Of a DNA stretch of 64,000 nucleotides, positions 53,181-62,438 are shown in pieces (position 1 is the stretch's first letter; every line of letters begins with the position of its first letter). The notes under the pieces are model-generated. The model was not told the DNA's origin. It saw only the letters and a list, made by a program, of their open reading frames with translations, and ran no database searches. This DNA comes from Desulfogranum mediterraneum DSM 13871 (GTDB lineage: Bacteria > Desulfobacterota > Desulfobulbia > Desulfobulbales > Desulfobulbaceae): contig NZ_KE387005.1 in NCBI RefSeq assembly GCF_000429965.1, positions 27,347 to 91,346 on the forward strand, read 5' to 3'. The translations under genes and the position numbers were made by a program.

Positions 53181-55061
53181 TCAGGCGGCTATCTTCCCCA
53201 GGTTCATCTCCACTTTTTCCCGAATATCCTCTGGCGTGGCAGGAGTGATCAGGATGTCCTCGGCCCCATACTTCACCGCCTGTATCACCAGGGTCCTGGT
53301 CCAGGCAGGGCCGGCTGCCACCAGGGGCACCTTAGAGCCGCCGCTGCTGACTTTGATAGCCACCCCGAATCCCTGCTCATTGATCTCTTTCATAACCAGA
53401 AAGACCAGTCGAACCATACTGTTAAGGTGCTCGTTCACCGCACTCTTAAAAGGAAGGATGGCAGGCAGGTATCCCAGCTGCTCCAAAACCGTCCCCATGG
53501 TTGCGCTCTCCTGATCATCATCGCTGAAAATCAAGACATCCGGCTGCCTGGCTGCTCCATCGCCACCGGCGGCAACGCCACCACCGGTGTCCGCCCTGCC
53601 GTCCGGGGAGGGGATGGGTGCAGTTTCATCAACCTCAGCACCCCCTGGAGTGCCGCCTTTGGGCCGCCCGAGCGGGGCTTCCGCCTGACTGACGGCTCCC
53701 TCTTCCTGCGGAGCAGCCAGGCCTTCCAGTTCAAAAAGGGCTGCAGGAAAAACAACCTGCAGCCGACCCAACTCCCTCTCATTATACTCCATACTGCCAG
53801 AGGCCAGATAGTAGAGTTGCGAGGGCAGGGTTTCATCATTTTCAGGATCGATCTTGATCGGCAGGATGGTCTCCAGCACGGTTTTAACAAAGCCGAACTG
53901 CTTCCTATACTGCTCCTCAAAGACCCCGGTGTACACTCCGGCGATAATGTTACAAATTTCGCCATAAGCATCCTCTGCATCCTCACCAAAGTCCCCATTA
54001 CGAACCGTCTCTTCCAGTTCGTTCTGGGGGAGCATGATCAGACTGCCGCCAAGGAAGATGGCTGCGCTCACCGGGACCAGTAGATACGCCTCTCCAGAGC
54101 CCTCGCCCCGGATCTCCATCCGGGCCATGACCTGCTTGCCGCCGGCCTGTTCCAGGAGATCTTCCTTGGTGTAGAGCTCTTCTTTGAGTTGGCTGAGCTT
54201 GAAGGTGCCGCTGGTCAGGGCGCCTACCTCTTCCCCGACCTTTTCAAAACAGCTGTCCAGCAGACCATTGATCAGCTTCTGCTGCTTGGCCAACTTCTTG
54301 GGATCCATCCCCCCGGTTGCCTGCGGCTGGCCGGCACCAGGTGGAGGCTCCTGGGGCTGGTCTTCAGCAACCCCCTGCTCTTCATCCTGGCGGTACAGAC
54401 GCTCTACCTCCTCGCGATCAACGGAGCTGCGCTCTCTTTGCTCTGTAGCCTGTTGTTCCGGGGAAGCTGCTGCTGTCGGCTCCTCCTCCGCCTCAACCAG
54501 GCCAAAGGGGATGGCCGGCAGCACCAACCACAGCGCCCCCATCTCGCTGCCCTCCATCTCCATGGTAAAGCAACAACTGTAGTAGGAACCGTCAGGGATC
54601 GGCTGATCAGATTCGGCCTCGACCTTGACCGGTATCAGTACCTCCTGCTCTGTCCTGATAAATCGACAGTTTTTGGGGTACTGCTCTTCAAAGGTTGAGG
54701 TGATGGCGCCACAGATAATATTGGCTATCTCACCGTAGGAGTCTTCCAACTCATCGGTGTAGGATTCCTCGGAGATGACCGCCTGTAATTCAGAGTCCGG
54801 CAGCATGATCAGGGTACCGCCGATCCGGATGGCATCCCGAATCCCTACCAGGACCCCTCCCTGGCCGGCCAGTTCACCCTCTAACTGCACGTGGGCAAAA
54901 ACCGATTTGCCGGCAGGCTGTTCAAAGAACGCTTCCTTGCTGACCACATCGGTTTCCGGCACACCAAGCTTGATGGCCTTGCCCAACAGTGCAGAGATCT
55001 CTTCCTGCATCCTTTCGCGGCAGGAAGAGATTATTTTATCAAGACGTTCTCTGGATTTCAT
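53181..55061 (-). CDS. Double CheX/CheC-like protein with pseudo-receiver
   Basis: A 626-residue cytoplasmic protein. Two similar domains of about 200 residues (1-195 and 258-450) each contain the CheC/CheX phosphatase signature E..N (SYGEIANIICG: E111, N114; AYGEICNIIAG: E368, N371) and a GGTLIMLP/GGSLIMLP strand. They are joined and followed by acidic, Pro/Gly-rich linkers. The C-terminal 120 residues (507-626) have a receiver fold beginning VLIFSDDD, but the phospho-acceptor position reads LVFLVMK without Asp, and the conserved Lys is replaced (LITPAT). So it may be a CheY-P phosphatase with a receiver-like docking domain. The ATG at 55061 is chosen; the 11 codons before it add nothing. 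Confidence 0.85.
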   Translation of the reverse strand: MKSRERLDKIISSCRERMQEEISALLGKAIKLGVPETDVVSKEAFFEQPAGKSVFAHVQLEGELAGQGGVLVGIRDAIRIGGTLIMLPDSELQAVISEESYTDELEDSYGEIANIICGAITSTFEEQYPKNCRFIRTEQEVLIPVKVEAESDQPIPDGSYYSCCFTMEMEGSEMGALWLVLPAIPFGLVEAEEEPTAAASPEQQATEQRERSSVDREEVERLYRQDEEQGVAEDQPQEPPPGAGQPQATGGMDPKKLAKQQKLINGLLDSCFEKVGEEVGALTSGTFKLSQLKEELYTKEDLLEQAGGKQVMARMEIRGEGSGEAYLLVPVSAAIFLGGSLIMLPQNELEETVRNGDFGEDAEDAYGEICNIIAGVYTGVFEEQYRKQFGFVKTVLETILPIKIDPENDETLPSQLYYLASGSMEYNERELGRLQVVFPAALFELEGLAAPQEEGAVSQAEAPLGRPKGGTPGGAEVDETAPIPSPDGRADTGGGVAAGGDGAARQPDVLIFSDDDQESATMGTVLEQLGYLPAILPFKSAVNEHLNSMVRLVFLVMKEINEQGFGVAIKVSSGGSKVPLVAAGPAWTRTLVIQAVKYGAEDILITPATPEDIREKVEMNLGKIAA

Positions 55062-55326
55062 GGTTGTTCTCGTCCAAGACACTTGGCCAAACACGTTCGG
55101 ACATCAGAGGGGATCCGGCCTACTCCTTGCCGGAATGGGGCCTGGTCAGACCATCCCTTTCCGAACAACAGCCCTTGTTCCCCAGGGTGGCCAAACACAC
55201 TCTGTTCATATCTTTTTCGGTTATTTCCCTCCGAAAATTTAGCCAAAAGAGGGCTCACTCAAAGACCGTGGCCATGCCCTCCTCCGGCAAGCCGAGGGCA
55301 GAAGCCGGAAGGTGAAGAGCTCCGGC

Positions 55327-55791
55327 TCAGCTCAGGACATACTTCAACTCAATCCCGAAGACGCCGACAGGCAGGGTGAAGGGAATCATAAACCTGGAGC
55401 CGCCGGCAAGACCGCTGGTGCGGAGTCCTGTTCCGATCACCGTGGTGGGGATGGCCAGCTCAACGTCCACATCCTGCCCGGCCAGGGCTACCTTCAGGCC
55501 GCCGGCTACCATATTGGCGATCTCTCCAATGGCGTCTTTGACATCTTCATTCAGCTCGTCGATCTCCATCCCCAGCATGGCAGCGGTTATCCCCTGGGCC
55601 GCATCTCTGGTGCAATGCACCCCGATCACCCCCCTCAGGTCCCCGGCGAGCCCGATCAGGCTGGTGAGTTCAGACTCCATGGAAGCCGCCTCCTGATGCA
55701 AGACCTCACCCGGTTCGATCTCCAGAAAGATCATGGTCGAGAACACTTCCAGGGTGGAATCAACAAGGTACTGTGCTAAATCCTCGGTCAC
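55327..55791 (-). CDS. CheX-family CheY-P phosphatase (copy 1)
   Basis: A 154-residue protein with the CheX fold. The catalytic helix EDVKDAIGEIANMVAGGLK holds Glu and Asn in the E..N arrangement that dephosphorylates CheY-P. The beta segments around it match the paralogue at 55836. It is part of the run cheA-like, cheY, cheX, cheX on the minus strand and likely acts on the CheY encoded at 56408. Confidence 0.9.
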   Translation of the reverse strand: MTEDLAQYLVDSTLEVFSTMIFLEIEPGEVLHQEAASMESELTSLIGLAGDLRGVIGVHCTRDAAQGITAAMLGMEIDELNEDVKDAIGEIANMVAGGLKVALAGQDVDVELAIPTTVIGTGLRTSGLAGGSRFMIPFTLPVGVFGIELKYVLS

Positions 55792-55835
55792 TTATCCTCC
55801 TTATCTCCACATTTTTTTCAAGATACCTCCGCTGC

Positions 55836-56303
55836 CTACTTTTCCAGCTCAACCACGACCTGGAAGATACCGTCGGGCGCCTTGAAGGGCAGAACCAGGT
55901 GATCAATATCTGCACTGGAGGCAAAGGTGTAGGTCTCTCCAGAGATGGTTGAGGGCAGAGAGAGCTGTATATCCTTTCCCTTATCAGAGAGGATCATCTT
56001 GAGGTCCCCTCCCAGCATATTGGCGATCTCGCCAATGGCGTCCTGGACATCTTCGTTGATCTCCGCCACCTCCATCCCGAGAAAGCTGCCGGTGACGGCC
56101 AGGGCCACCGCCTCGGGCAGGTGCACGGCCAGCAAGCCCTTGTGGGTGCCGGCAAGCCCCACCATACCGGTGATGGAGTTGTGCAACACTCCCAGGGCCG
56201 CAGCCGTTTCTTCAAGGGGCTCGATTTCCATCATCACCATGCCGGTGAAGATCTCCAGGGTCGATTCGGTCAATCTAGGGGCCAACTCAGTATTCACATC
56301 CAC
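55836..56303 (-). CDS. CheX-family CheY-P phosphatase (copy 2)
   Basis: A 155-residue paralogue of the preceding CheX, with INEDVQDAIGEIANMLGGDLK as the catalytic helix. GAGGAGGG lies upstream of the start. Two adjacent CheX genes plus the double protein give four phosphatase signatures within 3.2 kb, unusual for one chemosensory locus. The copies may act on different response regulators or form heterodimers. Confidence 0.9.
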   Translation of the reverse strand: MDVNTELAPRLTESTLEIFTGMVMMEIEPLEETAAALGVLHNSITGMVGLAGTHKGLLAVHLPEAVALAVTGSFLGMEVAEINEDVQDAIGEIANMLGGDLKMILSDKGKDIQLSLPSTISGETYTFASSADIDHLVLPFKAPDGIFQVVVELEK

Positions 56304-56407
56304 AAAACACCCTCCTCATAAACAATCCGGCCGGCCACAGGGTGACCAGCCGGAAGGGGAACGGTAACAACATCTGACAGTTATTCAAGATCGCCAATAT
56401 CCTGGAG

Positions 56408-56779
56408 CTACATGAGTGGCCCGAGGACCTCGTTAACCTTGTCCGGGGTAAAGGGTTTTTTCAGGGCCCCTGCCGCCCCCAGGCTCTTTGCCTCACCGAT
56501 AATATCCTCACCAGTCTCGGTGGAGATCATAAATACGGGAATATCCTTGATGGCATCACGCCCGGCTTTTTCTCGCAAGAACTCAATACCATTCATGTTG
56601 GGCATGTTGATATCACTGAGGACGATATCAACCTCCTCGCTCTCTAAGACGGCCAAGGCCTCCTGGCCATCACCGGCCTCAAAAATCTTACCGAATTCCA
56701 ACCCGGCTTGGCGAAGAGAACGACTGATTATCTTTCGCATGGTACTTGAATCATCTACGAGCAACACATTTTTTGCCAT
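56408..56779 (-). CDS. cheY: CheY-like single-domain response regulator
   Basis: A 123-residue stand-alone receiver. The acidic pair is in LLVDDSSTMRK, the phospho-acceptor Asp in IVLSDINMPNMNG, the Thr/Ser in MISTETG and the Lys in LKKPF. AAGGAGGAAAAG precedes the ATG. It lies between the kinase and CheX genes and is the expected substrate of both; it probably binds the flagellar switch. Confidence 0.95.
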   Translation of the reverse strand: MAKNVLLVDDSSTMRKIISRSLRQAGLEFGKIFEAGDGQEALAVLESEEVDIVLSDINMPNMNGIEFLREKAGRDAIKDIPVFMISTETGEDIIGEAKSLGAAGALKKPFTPDKVNEVLGPLM

Positions 56780-56997
56780 CTTTTCCTCCTTGGACTATGA
56801 CACCCCGCCTATCATCAGAACCTCACCAGGGTCAACACCCAGGCAAGCCCTTCCGGAGACGCATTAATTTCTTCCTGCCATCATATCAATTCAGACCAGA
56901 GAAAAGCAAGTCTTCTTCGCCAAATATCGAGCCGGTCCGTTCCGCCCCTGGATGAGGCCGCCCTCTCTCCTGGTCCGGAACCGCTCCCCCCGGTCTG

Positions 56998-58806
56998 CTA
57001 CACGCCGAATTTTGCCTGGGGAATGCGGAGGGTAACCCGAGTCCCCTTATCCGGCCGGGAGAGCACATCGATGGTCGCAGCCAAGGGTTCCAGCTGTTCG
57101 GCAAGCCGTGCCATCCCCAAACCCCGACCAGCTTGCCCCCTCTGGTCGTCAACGGTGCTCAGCCCGTCCTCCAGGATCAGGGCCGCCCTCTCCCGGCTGG
57201 TCATCTCCCCCAGCTGCTGCTGGGATACCATCTTCCGCTCCCCTGCCAGCCGGCTGATGGTATCCAGATCGAGCCCCCGGCCGTCATCCTCAACGCTGAC
57301 CCAGAGTTCTTCACCCTTCAGCAAAAAGAGCAAGCTCAACCGGCCCTTGCTGTTCTTACCTGCAGCGGCCCGTTCTTCCGGCTCCTCCAGCCCATGCTCA
57401 ATACTGTTCGCCAGCAACTCCAAAAGCGGTTGATACAGGGCAAGCACCAGCTCGCTCTTCAACTCGGAACGAACCCCCTGCACCGTAAAATAGATCTTTT
57501 TCCCGGCAGCAACGGTGCGATCATGGACAAAACGCTTCAACCGCGGTATCAGGTTTTGCATGGTAGCGTTTCGCAGTGGTGCGCAAAGTCGATTCAACTC
57601 CAACAGCGGCTCGGGCACCGAGCCCTGATCCTGGTGCATCTTCATCAGTTGATCGACCAAGCTGCAGAGGCGCTGACTGCTCTCTTGATCCAGGCGCAGA
57701 TCGGTGGTCAAAAACGGCTCCCCCTTTCCAGCCGCGGGCCGACCATCCTGAACAGCCAGCTCCTGGTTCAGCTCTTTCCTGTGCAGCTGTTGCCGATGCT
57801 GATTCTCCAGGAGCTGCTCGATCTCCTCTTTACTGACCTCTCCCATCTCAACCAGCATTTCACCCAGGCGGCGCGGCGGCTGTTGCTGAGGGTCTCTCTG
57901 CCGGACCAGGGCCTCTTCCACCGTCTGGGTAGGCACCAACCCTGCCTGGACCAACATCTCGCCAATGGGCTGCCGAATGAGCCCCTGGAGCGCAACGAGA
58001 TGACTATCCATCTCCTTCAGTGCAGTAAGGCCGCTGCCAGGGGAGCACTCCATGGTCGTACGTATGGCATCAATGGCCCGGATAAAGGAACGTTCCGGAT
58101 ATTCGCCCTGGAAAAACGCGCCTCCCAGAAAACGATTGAGCGTCGCCCCCATGACCTGGGTTAGCCGCTCCAGATCACTGCTCTCAATCAGGGAGAAATT
58201 TCTCTGTAAACGGTCAATCACCCGGCAGAGCTCGGTTACCCGGTCATGATCCAGGGCTATATAGTCCCAGAGCACAAACTCCTGCTCAGCCAGCTCAAGC
58301 AACTCCCCGATTTCTTCGAAGAGCCCACAGTGCACCTCCAAGCGTGTCGCTGTCTGGGATGGCGGCTGCAGAGCTGCCTGCTGCGCCCCGGAAGAGGAAA
58401 CCGTTTGCAGGATCGCTGTCGACAGGGCCCGGGCCTCTGTTTTCAGGGCCGCATCCCCCTGCTCCTCCCAGATCGAGCTCAGATGTTCCCTGATAAAACG
58501 ACAACCATCAGCCAAGAGCTTGATCTGGATCGGCTCCAGGGGGATGATGGAGGAACGGACCATATCAAGAACATAGTCATAGGCCTCGGCAAGATAAACC
58601 AGCTGATCAAGTTTAAAATAACCTCCGGTTCCCTTGATGGAATGAAACAACCGATAACAGCCCTTGACAACCCGCTCTTCAATCTCAATCCGTTCAGGAT
58701 CTTCAGCCAAGGCAAGGGTAAAGGGTTCGACCTCCCGTATCATCTCAAAAAGCTCTTTCAAAAAGCCCCTGAGCAGCCTCTGTTCTTCTCTTAAATCCAT
58801 CACCAT
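56998..58806 (-). CDS. CheA-like histidine kinase without a CheW domain
   Basis: A 602-residue kinase. The N-terminal Hpt domain has the phospho-His H55 in LFHSIKGTGG. A helical middle region follows, with two copies of a motif LGEMLVEMG.VSKEEIEQLL / GEMLVQAGLVPTQTVEEAL that resembles the N-terminal repeats of GspE/PilB-type ATPases. Then come a dimerisation stretch and a HATPase with ANSIEHG (N box), DDGRGLD and GRGLGMARL. The chain ends after the ATPase, so the P5/CheW-like coupling domain is absent. Coupling to chemoreceptors must differ from the canonical way. The ATG at 58806 lacks a good ribosome site; ATG 58800 is possible. Confidence 0.88.
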   Translation of the reverse strand: MVMDLREEQRLLRGFLKELFEMIREVEPFTLALAEDPERIEIEERVVKGCYRLFHSIKGTGGYFKLDQLVYLAEAYDYVLDMVRSSIIPLEPIQIKLLADGCRFIREHLSSIWEEQGDAALKTEARALSTAILQTVSSSGAQQAALQPPSQTATRLEVHCGLFEEIGELLELAEQEFVLWDYIALDHDRVTELCRVIDRLQRNFSLIESSDLERLTQVMGATLNRFLGGAFFQGEYPERSFIRAIDAIRTTMECSPGSGLTALKEMDSHLVALQGLIRQPIGEMLVQAGLVPTQTVEEALVRQRDPQQQPPRRLGEMLVEMGEVSKEEIEQLLENQHRQQLHRKELNQELAVQDGRPAAGKGEPFLTTDLRLDQESSQRLCSLVDQLMKMHQDQGSVPEPLLELNRLCAPLRNATMQNLIPRLKRFVHDRTVAAGKKIYFTVQGVRSELKSELVLALYQPLLELLANSIEHGLEEPEERAAAGKNSKGRLSLLFLLKGEELWVSVEDDGRGLDLDTISRLAGERKMVSQQQLGEMTSRERAALILEDGLSTVDDQRGQAGRGLGMARLAEQLEPLAATIDVLSRPDKGTRVTLRIPQAKFGV

Positions 58807-59223
58807 GGGTACACCAGTCTCTATCACAGGCCTTGGAAGAGACAGGGGTTGAGCAAGGCCCTGCACAGGGGCTCCACCCCCCGCTCTTCTTCAGCTTGAG
58901 TACGCATTCTTAAGGGCTCCGGCTTCACGGTGCCCGCCTGTCTAGAGGAATAGTATACCCACCCTGCAGAGAGATGTGCAAATGAATACCATTTTTTTGA
59001 CTCAAAACCCTGGTTGCCAAAATTTTGACCCTCATCCTCCCTTCCTCCTGTCAACATATCTCAACGGCCACTGCAGTCGCCGAGTTGGACGGCAACCACC
59101 AGATTGCCTGCAAAGATCGAGCATCTCCGCCAGATCCACCTTTAGCCCCAGAGGGGCAGGCCCCTTACTATGGAATGCATATTGCTTACAGAGAGGGTAA
59201 TTCTTCAACAGCCAAGACGAAAT
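58807..59223. other. Divergent intergenic region between the kinase and the TPR gene
   Basis: A gap of 417 nt. It holds the kinase promoter candidate (58952-58981). No flagellar sigma-28 or sigma-54 consensus was found for the TPR/flagellar direction. Frames here are unsupported. Confidence 0.5.
58952..58981 (-). promoter_or_regulatory. Candidate promoter of the CheA-like gene
   Basis: Minus strand: TTGCAC (58976-58981), 18-nt spacer, TATACT (58952-58957). The -10 is good, the -35 weak. The leader to the start codon would be about 140 nt. Confidence 0.35.
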
Positions 59224-61665
59224 ATGCACAAGACCACCTCCGCCTTCCTTGTTTTTACTTTTACCCTGCTCGCCCTGTTAGCGCGAAACTGCGAAGCTGC
59301 GCCCCTGCTGACCTCGATCAATCGAACCGATGAAACCAGCTCGACCCAGCTCTACCTCCGCTTTACGACCTTACCGAAATATGAGCTCACCAGTCATCAT
59401 CGGCGAATCGACCTGCTCCTCCCCGGCACCAAAGCCGCAGACAACCTGGAGCAGCTGCAGCCAGACGACCGCATTGTCAAGATACTCCGTCGCCCCTTGG
59501 ACAAGGGACTGCTCCTCTCCTTTTTCTTTCGCTACCCTCCCCAGAAGGTGGTGGAGTCCAGTCGCAGGGAGCCAGCCTCCCTCATGCTCGACATCTCGCT
59601 GGGCAACCCCTTTACCGCGATGCACCCGGATCTGTCGACAAAACTCAAAGGATTGACCCTGCTGAACCGTGATGCCATCGACTATACCAATCCAATCCAC
59701 ATTTCCGGATATGTCGACAGATGGGCCTCTTTTTTTAACGAATACGAAACACCGCTTACAATCCCCCTCCCCACAACCTTCACCCTGCCCCCCTTTCCCC
59801 TTGCCGCAGCTCTCCGGCCGCCCCTTCCCCTTGAGAGCTGGCTGCCCGAATCCATCCGCCAAGAGGCGGCCCAGGGCAACTGGCTGTTGACCGGTAAAGG
59901 GCTCCAGGAGCAGCTGGAGCAGGAGGAGGATGAACTGCTCCGCGACCGACTCCTGCTGAGCTACGCAGAAGCACTGGTTCGCGCAGGAGAGTACCGGGAA
60001 CCCCATCGCCTCCTCCAGCAGATCAGCCATCGCTACGCTGACACCTCCCTGGCCGCCCTGGCCGACTACCTGTTTGTCTATCTGCGAACGGTCCATGAGC
60101 CTGACTTTCTCGGCTACTATGAACTGAAAAAGGCGATAGAGCGCATAGGACCTGTCCCCCGTTTCAACGCCTACTTTGCCCTGATCCTGGCCGAGGCAGC
60201 GATGGATATCGGTCGCCTGGATGATGCAGAAAAACAGCTCAAACGGGATGATATCGGCTTTGCCAAGGAGGCCAACACCCTTCGCCTGATGCGTCAGGCA
60301 GACCTCCACTACCTCCGCAAGCAGCGAATCAAGGCCCTGGTCTCCTACCTGCAGCTTAAGGAGAAGGGCGGAGGGATCAACCGTATCCCTGAATCCCTGG
60401 CCAGGTTTGCTGACCTCCTCTACAGCTTCAAACGCTACGAACAGGCAGGGCAAAGGTATTCCCGTCTCCGGGAACTGCTCAACGGCAAGGATCATCTCGA
60501 TCTGGTTCTCTTCCGCCTGGCCATGAGCCAGTACCGCGCAACCACGGACAGGCGCCAGCTCTCCCAGGACCTTGCCCTGGTCCAGGAAATTTATCCAGGA
60601 ATGCAGGGGGCCTACAGAGCCCGCCTCAAACAGATAGACCAGGATTTCACTGCCAAACGACTGACTCCAGAGCAGGCCCTCAGGGCCTATGCAGAGATGG
60701 CCCTGAAGGCCAATACCGTTGCCCTGCGCGAAGAGGCGACCTTCAAGCAGGCCCTGGTCCACCTGTTAAACGGCGACCCACTGGCGGCCATCCGGCAAAG
60801 CCTGCTCATGTTGCGTGAATTTCAATCGGCCGCACTCAAGGTGGATGCCAGGGCCCTGATCATAGAGCAGCTGCCCCAGGTCGTCAGCGAGCTGGTCGAC
60901 AAACAACACTATATCGAGGCACTGGTCCTTGCCCAAAAGAACCGACAACTCTTTGCCCGTGGCTGGATCTCCAACAACCTGCTCTACGATCTCGCCGCGG
61001 CATACACCAACCTCGGTTTTTTTGATCGCGCCGCCCGAACCTATCAGTATCTCTTTGACACCTCCAGCGGTGACCAGCAGGAAAAGATTTACCTCCCCCT
61101 GATCGAGTCGCTCTACCAGGACGGCCAGTACCAGGCCATTGAGGACTACGCAGATCGCTTCACCTTTCGCTACCCCCAAAGCACCCTCCTGCCGGAGGTA
61201 TTCCTGCTCCGGCTCAAGGCCCTACTCAAGAAAGACAAGCTGAAGCGGGTCCGCCAGCTGCTGGACAGTCAAGATCGACCCTCCTCTGCCCAGATCGAAA
61301 AACTGGCAGTACAGATCTATTACGACCAGAACCAGTGGCAGGAGGTGATAGCAGCCCTGACCACCGCGCCTTCCCTGCAGGGAGCAGACAGTCTCCCGGA
61401 GAGAGAGATGATGCTGGCTGAGTCCTACTTCCAGACCGGCATGATGGACAAGGCTGAACCCCTGTTTCTGAGCGTGATCGACCAGGAAACAGCCCCGGAC
61501 CAGGCACAGTTCCGCCTCGCTCAGATCCGCCTACGAGAGAACAACCGTCAGCAGGCCCTTAAGCGGCTGCAACAACTAGCCGAGGAAGGAGTAGACCCGC
61601 TCTGGAAAAAACTGGCCCGGGAGGAGATCGCAATCCTCCAGCTTGAGGGTAGTTTGAAGAACTAG
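59224..61665 (+). CDS. Exported TPR protein upstream of the flagellar genes
   Basis: An 813-residue protein. A Sec signal peptide (TSAFLVFTFTLLALLARNCEAAP) is followed by a beta-rich N-terminal domain (about 28-130) resembling AMIN-type peptidoglycan-binding domains, then a Pro-rich stretch and a long array of tetratricopeptide-like helices (about 230-810). It may scaffold flagellar assembly at the cell wall, as inferred from position before flgB. The ATG at 59224 is chosen at the start of the signal peptide; no clear ribosome site is visible. Its last five codons and stop lie inside hairpin element G, so the natural C-terminus was probably altered by that insertion. Confidence 0.82.
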   Translation: MHKTTSAFLVFTFTLLALLARNCEAAPLLTSINRTDETSSTQLYLRFTTLPKYELTSHHRRIDLLLPGTKAADNLEQLQPDDRIVKILRRPLDKGLLLSFFFRYPPQKVVESSRREPASLMLDISLGNPFTAMHPDLSTKLKGLTLLNRDAIDYTNPIHISGYVDRWASFFNEYETPLTIPLPTTFTLPPFPLAAALRPPLPLESWLPESIRQEAAQGNWLLTGKGLQEQLEQEEDELLRDRLLLSYAEALVRAGEYREPHRLLQQISHRYADTSLAALADYLFVYLRTVHEPDFLGYYELKKAIERIGPVPRFNAYFALILAEAAMDIGRLDDAEKQLKRDDIGFAKEANTLRLMRQADLHYLRKQRIKALVSYLQLKEKGGGINRIPESLARFADLLYSFKRYEQAGQRYSRLRELLNGKDHLDLVLFRLAMSQYRATTDRRQLSQDLALVQEIYPGMQGAYRARLKQIDQDFTAKRLTPEQALRAYAEMALKANTVALREEATFKQALVHLLNGDPLAAIRQSLLMLREFQSAALKVDARALIIEQLPQVVSELVDKQHYIEALVLAQKNRQLFARGWISNNLLYDLAAAYTNLGFFDRAARTYQYLFDTSSGDQQEKIYLPLIESLYQDGQYQAIEDYADRFTFRYPQSTLLPEVFLLRLKALLKKDKLKRVRQLLDSQDRPSSAQIEKLAVQIYYDQNQWQEVIAALTTAPSLQGADSLPEREMMLAESYFQTGMMDKAEPLFLSVIDQETAPDQAQFRLAQIRLRENNRQQALKRLQQLAEEGVDPLWKKLAREEIAILQLEGSLKN

Positions 61666-61759
61666 ATCATTCGATCAAGATCTGCCAAGCGCAGATTCCG
61701 AGGATAAGATCTTCATCATAACGCAGAGATTGGAAGAAAAAGCAATTCTTCAAGGTAGC
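61647..61759 (+). repeat. Hairpin element, copy G
   Basis: A 113-bp element flanked by perfect direct repeats CTTGA (61642-61646, 61760-61764). Ends GGGTAGTTTGAAGAA and TTCTTCAAGGTAGC; the core has CGATCAAGATCTGCCAAGCG, TTCCGAGGATAAGATC and CGCAGAGATTGGAAGAAAAA. It supplies the stop codon of the TPR gene and ends 31 nt before flgB. Confidence 0.85.
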
Positions 61760-61790
61760 CTTGAGCTGCAATAACCCAAGGAGTAGAGAG

Positions 61791-62204
61791 ATGTCCATCC
61801 CCCAACAGCTTGACACCACCATGCAGCTGCTGCAGAAGGTCCTTGATCTGCGTGCCAAAAATCAGCAGGTCATCAGCTCCAACATCGCCAACGCAGAGAC
61901 CCCTGGGTATGCCGCAAAGTCCCTCCAGTTTGAAGACGCGCTGAAAGGTGCAATGGCCGACGGCAACCTTAAGCCGGTGGCCACCCATCCCCAACATATC
62001 CCCCTGGCGCCCTCTCACCTCTCCCAGGTGGAGGGCACCCTGAGCGAGACCGTGGACCGCACCGGCATCGGCGACGAAAACAGCGTCAGCGTTGACCAGG
62101 AGATGGTCAAACTCTCAGAGAACCAGATCCTCTACGAGGCAGCCGTCACCATGCTCAACAAAAAAATGTCACTCCTCAAATACACCATCAACGGTGGCGC
62201 ATAA
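61791..62204 (+). CDS. flgB: Flagellar basal-body rod protein FlgB
   Basis: A 137-residue proximal rod subunit. The N-terminal rod signature RAKNQQVISSNIANAETPGYAAK and the C-terminal helix (ILYEAAVTMLNKKMSLLKYTI) are typical. AAGGAGTAGAGAG precedes the ATG at 61791. It precedes flgC, fliE and fliF, the usual order of this flagellar operon. Confidence 0.96.
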   Translation: MSIPQQLDTTMQLLQKVLDLRAKNQQVISSNIANAETPGYAAKSLQFEDALKGAMADGNLKPVATHPQHIPLAPSHLSQVEGTLSETVDRTGIGDENSVSVDQEMVKLSENQILYEAAVTMLNKKMSLLKYTINGGA

Positions 62205-62438
62205 ATTGCATGATTTATCAATACCAGCCAGACCCGGCCAGGGGCAGCCTGCTTTTCAACACAAGAGGCGGGCAGGTCGTCCCCTGTCCCGGGCCGACAA
62301 GATGAAAGGGTCGTTTGAAAGGATCATTTTTTCAAACTCGCCTGAAGCCGTCAGCCGTGTTCAAGGTGCTTCGCTGAACACGGGCGCAAACCAGTCAGAC
62401 ATCCGGGTACCAGAGAGATCACTTCATGGAGAGCCACT
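62205..62438 (+). other. Unusual palindromic spacer between flgB and flgC
   Basis: A gap of 234 nt where flgB and flgC are normally adjacent. It holds two inverted repeats: GTTTGAAA/TTTCAAAC (62313-62320, 62330-62337), whose outer flanks GGGTCG and TCGC recall the hairpin-element ends, and CGTGTTCA/TGAACACG (62356-62363, 62375-62382). The first may be a diverged short copy of the hairpin family. Confidence 0.5.
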
